Of a stretch of DNA of 64,000 nucleotides, positions 8,790-18,100 are shown piece by piece (the first letter of the stretch is position 1; each line of letters begins with the position of its first letter). The stretch spans positions 496,001 to 560,000 of the forward strand of contig NZ_BSTJ01000003.1 of assembly GCF_030269445.1 (NCBI RefSeq). The letters are read 5' to 3'. The notes below the pieces were generated by a model. It saw only the letters and a program-made list of their open reading frames with translations. It did no database searches and was not told the origin of the DNA. Made by a program: the position numbers and the translations under genes. Origin of the DNA: Actinoallomurus iriomotensis (GTDB lineage: Bacteria; Actinomycetota; Actinomycetes; Streptosporangiales; Streptosporangiaceae).

Positions 8790-10256
8790 ATGTCCTGTAT
8801 CTCGTCATCGCGGAGCCGGTCGGGCGGCCGCGTTCTGGCCGTGCCGGGCGAGCTGAGCCCGACGCTGGTCCTGGTCCTCGGCACGTACGCCGTCGGCGCC
8901 GACGCCTTCGTGATCGCCGGGTTCCTGCCGTCGATCGCGGGCGCGCTGGACGTGTCCACCGCCGACGGCGGCCGGGCGATCACCGCCTTCGTGCTCACCT
9001 ACGCGGTTCTCGCGCCGGTGCTGGCCGCCGCGACCGCGCGGGTCCCGCGCCGGGTGCTCCTGGCCGGCGCGCTGACCGTCATCGGCCTGGCCAACCTCGT
9101 CTCGGCGCTGGCGCCGAGCCTGCCGGTCCTCATCGGCGGCCGGATGCTCGCCGCCGCCGGCGCCGCCGCGTACACCCCGATCGCCGCCCGGGTGTGCACC
9201 GCGCTCGTACGGCCCCGTGCTCGCATGACCGCACTGACCTTGATCATCGGCGGGATGGCGGTCGCCGTCACGCTGGGACTGGCGTTCGGCGAGGTCGCCG
9301 GCGGCTGGCTCGGCTGGCGTGCCGCGCTCGGCGCGGTGTCCCTGGTCTGCCTGCTCGCCGGGGCCGGCGTGGCGCTCACGCTGCCGTCGCTGCCCGCCCG
9401 GTCCCGCCCGCGGCTGCCGCGCCTGGCCGTCCTGCCCGCCGTGGTGCCGATCACCGTGCTCGGCGTCCTCGTCGCCTTCGGCGCCTACGCCTACGGCGTC
9501 CCGGAGCTGAACACGATCGGTCTTCCCGACGCCGCCGCCGTGGTCGTCCTCTTCGCGTACGGGCTGGGCGCGATGTTCGCCAACACGGTGACCGGGCTGC
9601 GCCGCGCCAGTGAGGAGCGCCGCCGCATCGCGCGTGAGCTCCACGACTCGCTGACGCACAACATCACGCTCATCAAGGTCCAGGCCGGCATCGCGCTGCA
9701 CCTGGCCCGCCAACGCGGCGAACCCGTGCCGGCGAGTCTCCTGGCCATCGAGGAGGCCAGCACGGAGGCGATGCGCGAGCTCCGGGCGGCCCTGCACCTG
9801 CTCCGCGACCCCGACGGCGAGCCCGTCGGCGGCGGCCTCGACCGGCTGTCCGGCCTGCTCGACCGGGCCCGCTCGGCCGGTGTGCCCACTGCGATGACCG
9901 TCAGCGGTGAGCGCCGTACGCTGCCCGGCGAGGTCGACCGCACGGCGTACCGCGTCGTCCAGGAGGCCCTGACCAACGTCTCCCGGCACGCCGGCGGCGC
10001 GTCCGTGCTGGTGCGGGTCGCCTACCGCCCGGACCGGGTGACCGTACAGGTGGACGACGACGGCCGGGCGACCCTTGACGCGCCGCCCGAGCCGGGCATC
10101 GGCCTGACCGGCATGCGCGAACGGGTCGCCGCCCTCGGCGGCCGCCTGCACGCCGGCCCCCGCCACGACGGCGGATTCACCGTCCAGGCCGAGCTGCCGC
10201 TGGACGCCCGGGCCGCGGACTCCCTCGCGTCGATCGCCCGTACCCGGCATCCATGA
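8790..10256 (+). CDS. Chimera: MFS transporter half fused to NarL-type histidine kinase
   Basis: This 488-residue protein has about eight hydrophobic segments in residues 22-268. They follow a DHA1-type MFS drug transporter: the GADAFVIAGFLPSIAGALDVS start, an Arg-rich loop between segments 2 and 3, and the IGGRMLAAAGAAAYTPIA segment. Just after what would be segment 8 it switches, without linker, into a HisKA_3 kinase (RRRIARELHDSLTHN, phospho-acceptor His285) and a HATPase domain (N-box QEALTNVSRH, then GIGLTGMRERVAALGG). Missing are the last four MFS segments and the kinase's own sensor domain. No response regulator is adjacent. It looks like an in-frame deletion fusion kept as one gene. 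Start ATG with GAGGAGA upstream. Confidence 0.8.
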   Translation: MSCISSSRSRSGGRVLAVPGELSPTLVLVLGTYAVGADAFVIAGFLPSIAGALDVSTADGGRAITAFVLTYAVLAPVLAAATARVPRRVLLAGALTVIGLANLVSALAPSLPVLIGGRMLAAAGAAAYTPIAARVCTALVRPRARMTALTLIIGGMAVAVTLGLAFGEVAGGWLGWRAALGAVSLVCLLAGAGVALTLPSLPARSRPRLPRLAVLPAVVPITVLGVLVAFGAYAYGVPELNTIGLPDAAAVVVLFAYGLGAMFANTVTGLRRASEERRRIARELHDSLTHNITLIKVQAGIALHLARQRGEPVPASLLAIEEASTEAMRELRAALHLLRDPDGEPVGGGLDRLSGLLDRARSAGVPTAMTVSGERRTLPGEVDRTAYRVVQEALTNVSRHAGGASVLVRVAYRPDRVTVQVDDDGRATLDAPPEPGIGLTGMRERVAALGGRLHAGPRHDGGFTVQAELPLDARAADSLASIARTRHP

Positions 10257-10287
10257 GGTTCCGTGAACGCGTCGTAGCCTTGATCAG

Positions 10288-11001
10288 GTGATTGCGGCAT
10301 TCGGCGAACCCACCGGCCAGGGGCTGACGCAGATCGGTGAGCTCCTGATCGCCCTGGCTCTGTCCGCCGCCATCGGGGTCGAACGCGAGATCCGGCAGAA
10401 GAGCGCCGGGCTGCGCACGCACACGCTCGTCGGCTTCGCCTCCGCGTTGATCATGGTGGTGTCCAAATACGGGTTCACCGACGTGCTGGACGGCCACATC
10501 GTCCTGGATCCGTCCCGGGTCGCGGCGCAGATCGTGTCCGGCATCGGCTTCATCGGCGGCGGGCTCATCTTCGTCCGCCGCGACGTGGTGCGCGGCCTGA
10601 CGACCGCCGCGGCCGTGTGGCTGACCGCCGCCGTGGGCATGGCCGCCGGGGCCGGGCTCTGGCTGCTCGCGCTGCTCGTCACGGCCGGATACTTCCTGGT
10701 AATGGTCGCGCTGACGCCGCTGGCGGCGCGCCTGCCCCGGTCCAAGTACACGCCGTCGCTGCTGCATCTGACCTACCTCGACCGGCAGGGCATCCTGCGC
10801 CGGGTGATCGAGTACTGCACGGAACACGGCTTCGTCATCGGACGGCTGTCCGTCGATCGGAGCGACCCGGAATCCGGCACGGTCTCGGTGACGCTGGCCG
10901 TCCAGGGCGGCGGCTCGACCAGCGAGCTGACCGCGAGGCTGGCGGAGCTCGACGGCGTCCTGACCGTCTCCAGCGACGACACGAACGCCCCGCAGCTCTG
11001 A
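10288..11001 (+). CDS. MgtC/SapB-family membrane protein
   Basis: 237 residues: an N-terminal MgtC domain of about five membrane segments with the hallmark GVEREIRQKSAGLRTHTLVG and GIGFIGGGLIF/GLTTAAAVWLTAAVG motifs (residues about 28-120), then a soluble ACT-like C-terminal domain. MgtC proteins are linked to low-magnesium survival and inhibition of ATP synthase in pathogens; in soil actinomycetes the role is less clear. The GTG at 10288 is the only start that preserves the N-terminus. No magnesium riboswitch is visible in the short gap before it. Confidence 0.9.
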   Translation: MIAAFGEPTGQGLTQIGELLIALALSAAIGVEREIRQKSAGLRTHTLVGFASALIMVVSKYGFTDVLDGHIVLDPSRVAAQIVSGIGFIGGGLIFVRRDVVRGLTTAAAVWLTAAVGMAAGAGLWLLALLVTAGYFLVMVALTPLAARLPRSKYTPSLLHLTYLDRQGILRRVIEYCTEHGFVIGRLSVDRSDPESGTVSVTLAVQGGGSTSELTARLAELDGVLTVSSDDTNAPQL

Positions 11002-11034
11002 GCCGCGGCGGCACGCGACCTCGCGTTCCGGTGA

Positions 11035-13428
11035 TCAGGCGGTCGCGTGTCCCGATGCCGAGGACGGCGTGCCGAGCGGGCCCAGAGAGTGCGCGGGCCA
11101 CGGGGATGCGCCCGCCGCCGCGGCGTGGACTCCTTCCAGTGCCGTGTTCAGGCGGGTCAGCGCGAGATGACCGCCCTGCGCGGCGTCGTTCCCGTGGGTG
11201 GCCGGGAGCTCTCGCAACAGCACGAGGTCCGGTGTGTCCGCGTCGCCCGGCCGGACGTCGAGCACGGCGAACCGGCTGCCCGGGCCGAACACCACGTCGC
11301 CCCGCCGGGCCGCCACGTCCTTCTCCGTCTCCGCGTCGGACAGGGCGGCCACGCGGCGTGCGGTGTCGGACCAGATCACGTACACCGTCGCGGTCGGCGG
11401 CCAGCCGGCCGCGCCGTCCGCGAGGGACAGGCCGCCCACGGGGCCCGGCTCGGTCAGCACCGTGCCGGTCAGGTCCGTGCGCGCGGGAGCGTCGACGCCG
11501 TGCAGCACCGCGCCCCGGTACGTCGGCAGCCGCCCCAGTCCCGAGGCCAGGCACGCCAGGTACGGGCGCAGCGCCGCGTCGCCCGAGCGGGCCGCCGCCG
11601 GGCCGAACGCGCCGTCCGCGGGTGAGGTGAGGAAGAGGCGTACGGCGACCAGGTCCACGGCCGCGGCGGCGCGTTCGGTCGCCGCGATCGCCGGTAGCCG
11701 GGAGAACGTCCGGCGGACCGGTGCCGCGTGCGCGTCCCAGCCGAGACCGACCATCGCGCGGAAGGCCGCGCGGTCCTCGTCGGTGCTGCGGTGCTCCGGC
11801 GTGACCGTCACGGCACCGCTCTCGGTGGGCGTCCGTGTCGCGGGAGGCGTGACGGGAGCCGACCCCTCCTCGGCTCCCGGCAGGGCGACGCTCGCCTCCG
11901 TACGCACGGCGCTCACCGCGGCCGTCCCACCGACGCCGGCGTGGACCGCGTCCTCGGAGACGTGCGCCCGCGCGGACCCGTCCGACATCGTGCTCACCCG
12001 CTCCGGGCTCGCCGCGGCCTGGCCGCGATCCGGCCGGTCCGCGTCGAGTCCCGCGTCGAGGCCGGCGTGGTGACGGGTGGCCAGGCGCTGGACCGCCTCG
12101 GCGCCGTCGGGCGTCGTACGGCCGTGCACCGCGAGGTGCAGCCGGGCGCGCGGGCCGGGCGTCAGGGCGTCGAGCAGCCCGTCCAGTGGCGTCCACAGCC
12201 GGTCGTCGACGGTACGGCCGGACGCGCCGACGTCGACCCGCAGGGTGCCGGCGCTGACCGGCCAGGCGGTGGTGAGCCGGTCGGGGAAGCGGTCGGGATC
12301 GGCGTCGACCGGGTACGCCCAGACTCCGGCGCGCGTCACCGCGACGCGCCACGTGTCGTCGAGCCGGAGCACCCCGCGTGCCGCGTCGGCCACCCGCATC
12401 CCCTCGGCCGGTGACCGCCAGTTCAGCGGGCGGGGTGGCGGCGCCACGCCGTCGCGGCCGGCCGGACCGCAGAGCACGGAGGACACGAACGGCGACCAGG
12501 TGGGCCGTCCGCCGGCGTCCAGCAGCACGGTCCTCCACTCGTCCGTATCGCCGATGGAGTCGACCGGCGGCCCGGTGAGCACCTCCACCTCGACGCCCAG
12601 TTCACGTGCCACGGCCTGGCCGAGCGGCAGCAGGTCCACGTCGCCGGCCGGCACGAGCCGCACCGGCTGCCGGCGCCATTCGGCCCGGCCGACCGCGCCG
12701 GACAGGACCGCGACGAGGTCGGCGGCGCTCACCTCGGCGTCGCCGACCAGGACCGCCGGGCGTTCGGGATCGGCCGGGATCGCGTACGCCACGTCGCCGG
12801 GGTCCGGTTCCGGCGTGCCGGCCGGGCGGACCAGCGCGCCGGCGGGCACCGCCGTGACGACGACCCCGGAAGGGGCGGTCACGTCGGCGAGCGCGGCCTC
12901 CCACTCCGGCCGGGGCCAGCGAAGCCCGAGCTCCTGGGCCTCGGTCTTCGGCGCGAACCTCCACCACCGCGGCTCCGGACCGTCGTCCTCCGCGCGCACG
13001 AACAGCGCGCCGCCGGGCACGAGCAGGACGTCCCCTGCCGGGGCCACCACGGTCATGTCCCAGTCGTCGGCGATCCTTCGCGCCAGCGCGCCGCTCCCCT
13101 GCCGGTCGATGCCCGCGCCCGACATCGCCAGCACCACCTGGCCGGTCCGTTCGCGCGCCCGGGTGAGCACCTCGGCGAGCCGGGGCCAGAGCCCGTCGGC
13201 GAGATCGTCGGGAACGGCGACGACGACGAGCGTCGCGTCGCCCGGCTCCACGGCCGTGACCAGGTCGGCCTGGCCTTCGGCACGCGTCGTCTCGGCACTG
13301 AGCAGGAACCGCCCGGCCAGTTCCTCGGCCTCGACCCGGCCGGCCCGCTGGTCGGCGGCGCCGGAGGTCTCCTCCGCTCTGGCCGTACGGCCGGTCCTCT
13401 TGGACCGGCGTGCGGACGGCAGGGACAT
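11035..13428 (-). CDS. ESX-locus accessory protein with alpha/beta domain and degenerate ART-like domain (A)
   Basis: This 797-residue protein starts at the ATG at 13428 (GGGGGAG upstream). Residues about 60-170 form an alpha/beta domain containing VVLAMSGAGIDR, LARRIADDWDMTVVAPAG and GGALFV. The same order occurs in the 56062-58806 protein and, more weakly, in the giant toxin near residues 1690-1790. A Ser/Thr/Pro/Ala linker spans roughly 500-590. The C-terminal part resembles an ADP-ribosyltransferase fold: TYRGAVLH (His where ARTs have the NAD-binding Arg), VIWSDTARR (where the STS strand would be), and DVVFGPGSRFAVL (Asp in place of the catalytic Glu). It is probably inactive as an enzyme. 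Together with its paralogue it brackets the ESX locus, suggesting a dedicated secretion partner (inference). Confidence 0.65.
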   Translation of the reverse strand: MSLPSARRSKRTGRTARAEETSGAADQRAGRVEAEELAGRFLLSAETTRAEGQADLVTAVEPGDATLVVVAVPDDLADGLWPRLAEVLTRARERTGQVVLAMSGAGIDRQGSGALARRIADDWDMTVVAPAGDVLLVPGGALFVRAEDDGPEPRWWRFAPKTEAQELGLRWPRPEWEAALADVTAPSGVVVTAVPAGALVRPAGTPEPDPGDVAYAIPADPERPAVLVGDAEVSAADLVAVLSGAVGRAEWRRQPVRLVPAGDVDLLPLGQAVARELGVEVEVLTGPPVDSIGDTDEWRTVLLDAGGRPTWSPFVSSVLCGPAGRDGVAPPPRPLNWRSPAEGMRVADAARGVLRLDDTWRVAVTRAGVWAYPVDADPDRFPDRLTTAWPVSAGTLRVDVGASGRTVDDRLWTPLDGLLDALTPGPRARLHLAVHGRTTPDGAEAVQRLATRHHAGLDAGLDADRPDRGQAAASPERVSTMSDGSARAHVSEDAVHAGVGGTAAVSAVRTEASVALPGAEEGSAPVTPPATRTPTESGAVTVTPEHRSTDEDRAAFRAMVGLGWDAHAAPVRRTFSRLPAIAATERAAAAVDLVAVRLFLTSPADGAFGPAAARSGDAALRPYLACLASGLGRLPTYRGAVLHGVDAPARTDLTGTVLTEPGPVGGLSLADGAAGWPPTATVYVIWSDTARRVAALSDAETEKDVAARRGDVVFGPGSRFAVLDVRPGDADTPDLVLLRELPATHGNDAAQGGHLALTRLNTALEGVHAAAAGASPWPAHSLGPLGTPSSASGHATA

Positions 13429-13616
13429 CGGCCGTCTCCCCCTCACCCGCCGTTCCCGTCCGGCAGGGACGAGACAGACTTCTCGGCAGCTACAGATCGA
13501 CGTTCAGCGTACGGTTACACGCGGCATTCCGGTAACCGGTTCAATACAGTTTGTTATTCGACATTTTGCGGGCGGACCGTAACGCGCGCGTACCGTGAAA
13601 TGACGCCTGCCCGGAG
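13429..13616 (-). promoter_or_regulatory. Gene-free gap with AT-rich promoter candidate
   Basis: Between the lectin gene's stop and the accessory gene's start, the part at about 13530-13570 drops sharply in GC (GTTCAATACAGTTTGTTATTC). It is the likely promoter region for the leftward gene starting at 13428. I cannot define -35/-10 boxes with confidence. Confidence 0.35.
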
Positions 13617-14531
13617 TCAGACGGCGCTCCACTTCTGGTTCGACGTGCCGGAGCACTGCCACAGCTGGAGGCGGGTGCCGTTGGCCGTCTTCTTGTCCGT
13701 CACGTCCACGCACTTGTCGGCGCCGCTGTTCACCAGGTCGCCGGAGCCGTTGAGGTCGAACGTCTGGGCCGGTCCGCCGTGGCAGCGGGCGAGCTGGATC
13801 GTCGTGCCGTCATCCGAGGAGCCCCAGGCGACGTCCATGCACATGCCCATCGAGCGCACGGAGCCGTCCGATTCGAACGTCCACTTCTGCCAGCGAGCGC
13901 CCTTGCAGTCATAGATCTGCAACGGCGATCCGTCCTTGGCGGTATGGGCGCTCACGCTGATGCACCGGCCCGAGGCGGCACTGGTGATCGAGCGCGTGGA
14001 GTTCGCCGCCGCGCCGGCGTGCCCTCCCGAGCCGCTCCCGGGCCGCGGCGCGTGTCCCGCGGCCTTGCTCGGGCCGGCCTTCGGGTGATGCGCGTCGCTC
14101 GCGTCCGGCTTGGCCTTGGCGGACGGCGTGGCGCTCGGAGAGCCCGTCGAGGGCGACACCGACGGCGCGGCGGAGGGCCAGTTCGGCGCCGGCGCACCGG
14201 GGTTCTGGCCGCTCTGCCCGGCGGCGCGGTTCGCCGCGGGTGAGGCGGCGTCGCGACCGGAGGAGTCGTGCGTGGAGATCACCAGCAGCGGGACGGCGGC
14301 GAGCACGGCGACGGCCACGGCGGTGAGGGCGACGACCGTGGCGCGGCGGCGCCGTGGCCCCGGTCGCACCGGCACGGACACCGCGGTCGCGGCGCGGACG
14401 GAAGAACTCCTCGTCACCCGTTCGAGCGTCCCCGGGGCCGCCTCGGGCGAGAAGATCTCCACACTGGGGATCGCGGTCACCCTGGGCAGCACCACGCCGT
14501 GCCGGATCTCCATGTCCACGGCTGCCGTCAT
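13617..14531 (-). CDS. Membrane-anchored ricin-B lectin protein
   Basis: This 304-residue protein starts at the ATG at 14531 (GGGAGGAG upstream). It has a cytoplasmic N-terminus of about 70 residues, one membrane anchor near residues 75-97 (type II, after RRRR), a Pro/Ser/Ala-rich stalk, and a ricin-type beta-trefoil lectin domain over the last 125 residues. The domain shows the repeated QxW motifs WQKWTF, AQTFDL and NQKWSA, and paired cysteines. Such domains bind glycans outside the membrane. It lies directly downstream of the giant toxin gene (140 bp), where an immunity gene would be expected, but nothing in it resembles a known ART inhibitor. Confidence 0.85.
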   Translation of the reverse strand: MTAAVDMEIRHGVVLPRVTAIPSVEIFSPEAAPGTLERVTRSSSVRAATAVSVPVRPGPRRRRATVVALTAVAVAVLAAVPLLVISTHDSSGRDAASPAANRAAGQSGQNPGAPAPNWPSAAPSVSPSTGSPSATPSAKAKPDASDAHHPKAGPSKAAGHAPRPGSGSGGHAGAAANSTRSITSAASGRCISVSAHTAKDGSPLQIYDCKGARWQKWTFESDGSVRSMGMCMDVAWGSSDDGTTIQLARCHGGPAQTFDLNGSGDLVNSGADKCVDVTDKKTANGTRLQLWQCSGTSNQKWSAV

Positions 14532-14671
14532 CGGTGTTCTCCTCCCACCACCGGACCGGGCACGCCGCCCTGCCGCGTGCCGCACATGCGCGGTCTCCAG
14601 CACGGCCCCGGCCATGGCCGGGGCCGACATCCGAATTTTCTACTATCCACTTGACCGGCGCACGCATTCTG

Positions 14672-15180
14672 TCAAATAAGCTTACTGATCGGAATATCCT
14701 GATCCGGGAAGCCGGGATCGAAGTCGGGGTTGGGGATGTAGGCGCCGCTGGGCGAGCCGTTCTCCAGCCACTGCACCCCGCGGATGAACCGTACGTCGAT
14801 GCCGCCGGGGAAGACGACCTCCTCCTGGTCGGGGAAGGGCGAGGCGATGTCCAGGGTGGCGTTGACGTCGATGCCGCCGGGCAGCACGACGTCGTAGCGC
14901 CACTGGTACCGGCCGTGCAGCGCCTCGGCCGCGCGCGGGTCGTTCCGCACCGAGTCCCGCAGGTAACCGGGGTTGCGCGAGGTGCTCACATAGCCGGTGT
15001 CCGCGGGGTTGTTGTACACGTGGTCGATCAGGTGGCCGAGCCGGTCGCCCCTCGGCCTCAGGCCGTCGCGGAACACCTCCTGCGGCCTCTTGTCGCTGAA
15101 CTTGTGCAGCGGCGTCCCGCCTCGGTCCGTACGCCACTTCATCGCGTGCGGCAGCCCGGAGCCGAGCAGCCCGGGCCGGG
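14672..15180 (-). other. Domain: C-terminal pierisin/scabin-like ADP-ribosyltransferase
   Basis: Residues about 6063-6231 of the giant protein. The NAD-binding Arg6079 is in MKWRTD, the STS strand at S6128-T6129-S6130 in YVSTSRN, and the ARTT loop carries Q6181-E-E6183 before VVFPGG. The EVFRDGLRPRG and PGGIDVNATL segments match the pierisin/scabin/cholera-like group. Gln two residues before the catalytic Glu is the pattern of members that modify guanine bases or nucleosides. All catalytic positions are intact, so this is the likely toxic payload. Confidence 0.85.
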
Positions 15181-18100
15181 CCGCGGTCACGGACGGGTCG
15201 ACGACCGGCGTGTCCGAGACCGCGTGCGGGCTCGGACGGCTGACCGGCGCGCCCGGGTCGGCCGAGACCTTCCCCGTCGTGTCCACGCCGGGCCGGGACG
15301 AGGCCACCGGGGTCGACCGGCCGGGCAGGTACCAGTTCCAGGCCGGCCCCTCGCCGTGGAGCCGCCCCTCCGGGTCGCCGACCCGCCCGGCTCGGGGCGG
15401 CCCGGCGTCGTACTGTCCGCGCAGCCCGCCCAGTGCCGTGCTCTCGGCGACGAACACCCGCTCGCCCGGCTCGTCGGCCCCCTGCCCCCAGACCGTCCAG
15501 TGGTCGTTCCGCACGACCGTGGGGAACTCCGCGACGGTCGCGTCGTACTCGGTCGCGAAGCGGTCCTCCGGCGTACCGGACAGCGCCTGGTAGATGCCGT
15601 CGGCCAGGCTGTGGGCGTTCGGCGGGCCGTCGTCGGTGAGCGGCACCCGTACCGGGGGGCCGCCCGCCGTGGGCGTCAGGTGGATCGCCGACCCGTCGGC
15701 CCTCATCGTGTGCGGGATCAGGGCGTCGCTCCCCAGGCTCTCGCGCAGCGGCCCCCAGTCGCCGAGCTGTTCGATCTCCCCGGTGCGGTGCCGCAGCAGC
15801 ATTCCGGTCGTGACGTGGATGAAGTCGCTCCCGTAGCGGGCCCAGGCGTCGTTCTCCAGCAGCCGCCCGTCCCGCAGCCGGATCACGCCCGCGTCGCTGA
15901 CCCGGTACCCCCGGCGTCCGGCCCCTTCCGATCCCGTGAAGGGGCTGACGTGGCCGATGAGGGTGGCGAACAGGTCGAGGTGGCGGTCGCGCAGGCCGGA
16001 CCGGGAGAGCCCGTCCTCGGGGGCGGCGTCGAAGTCGCCCATGAGGCTGCCCGCGTTCCGCGCGGTCCGGGAGATGGTGTGGAGGGTCTGCCCCACCTGA
16101 TGATTCCGTGAGGTCTCGCCGGCCTCGTCGCGGGCGCCGAGCTGGTGGGCGATCTCGTGGGCGTAGAAGACCGGGCGCTGGCCGATGATCCAGGTCCGCT
16201 GTGTCATGAGCCGGCCCGGCGTGTAGGGGGCGACGGTGGTCTCGAGGTGGGCGTCCTGGCCCGGCTCGGCGCGGACGACCCTGACGCGGAACAGGTCGCC
16301 CGTCACGTCGCCGTGGCGGAAGCGGTGTCGCGGCCGGTTGAAGAACTCCTCGACGCCGGCGGTGAGGCGTTGCCAGGTGTCCTGCAGGTCGGCGTCGCCG
16401 ACGCCGGCTTCGCGGTTCAGCCGGACCACGACGGTGAGCTCGGTGACGCGTTCGCCGTCGTGCTCGACCCGTCGTACGTCGAACGCGGACCTGACGGGCC
16501 GGTGGGACGCGGGATCGAACCAGGTGTGGCTCCGTGGCTCGCCCGGCGCCTGCGCTAGCAGGCGCGTCAGCGTGCCGGCGCTCGGCGCTGCCGGCAGGGG
16601 CGGGGGCGGCGCGACCGGCTCGCCGTCCGGCCGCTCCACGGCCACGGAGCTGGACGGCACGTGGGCATGCCCTGGACCTGGCGGCACAAGCGTCCGCAGC
16701 TGGTCGAGCGCGTTCCTCACCGCCGCTACCGCCCTGTCGGCGTACCGCACGACGATCGGGTTCCGCTGCGCGACGCCGCGCAGCGCGGCGGCGAGTCCCT
16801 CCAGCTCGGTGACGAGGTCCGCGGCCCTCCTGACGTCGCCGCGCAGCATGTCGCTCGTCGCGCCGACGATCGTGTCGACGCGCTCCTCGGTGACGACCGC
16901 CGTCTCGTTCTCCAGGCCCTGCAGGACGGGATCGAGGTGCCAGGCGATGTCCAGGGCCGAGTCGATCTGCCGGGCCCACTGCGGGGTGGCGCCGCGGAAC
17001 ATGTCGAGCCGGGCCGGCGCGGCGGCGGCCAGCCGGCGACCGGTCTCGGTGTTCGCGAGGGTTCCGAACACTCGGGCGGCGTGGTGCGCGCCCTGCGCCA
17101 TCATCTGCACCGTCTCGAAACGGTCCCGCAGGCCCGCCATGGTGTGGCGCCCGTTCTGCTGCCGTCCGAAACTACGCAGCTCGACCAGGACCAGGGGCGG
17201 AGACAGGCGACCGTCGTTGGTGTCCGGATCATCGAAGTGCGTGTCCACGCCGAGCGCCTCGTCCTGGGTGATCAGGTCTTGGCCGGGCAGCAGCGCGGTG
17301 TTCAGGTAGTCGCCGAGCGTGTGTCCCCACCTCTCGTCGAGGCTCTCCTCGCTGAGCGGGTCGGTGCCGTCCACCTCCGGCCGCCGGGCGCTCGCCGTCC
17401 GCACGACCGCGTCCCGGATGTGCTGCGCGTGGGAGGCGAGGAACGACCTGACCGGGTCCGGCAGGGTCCTGCGGACGCCGGCCAGGGACGTACGCGACGC
17501 CGCGGCCGCGCGCGCCTTGAGGGCCACGTTCCGGCCCGGCTTGCCGTGCATGATGGGGCCGACCTGGGCGTAGACCAGCGCCAGGAAGCCGCGCAGCGCG
17601 CTGACGTCCGGGCGCTCGGTGAGCAGGTCCACCGCGTACGGCGGGATCCGGTGGCCGGCGAACTGGGGCAGCGTCCGCACGTAGTCGGCGGCCATCGCGT
17701 TACCGAAGTTGAGCGCGTCCGCGAGATGCTGCCGGGCCGCGTTGTGGGAGGAACTGTGATCGCGGACGCCGCTCAGGAACTCGTGCATCCGCGAGACCGG
17801 AACCCCGGCGGTGAAGTGCACGAGGAAGTCGAACGGGCGGTCGGCGAGGTCAGGATGGACGACGGCGCCCCGCGCGTCGTCCGAGTACGTGAACGACTCC
17901 TCGGGGAAGATCTCCTCGATCGGGCGGCCGGCCTCGAGCCGACCCAGCTGCTCGATGGCCTCCTCCACCGCCGCGAGGACCTGGTCGCCGTTCGCCCGGC
18001 CCGTGTCGCCGGGGACCGTCTCGATCGGCGCGGTGACGATCTCCAGGACCCGCGCGGGCACCTGCCGGTCGAGAGTCCGGCCGGCGGCTCGCAGGGCCTG

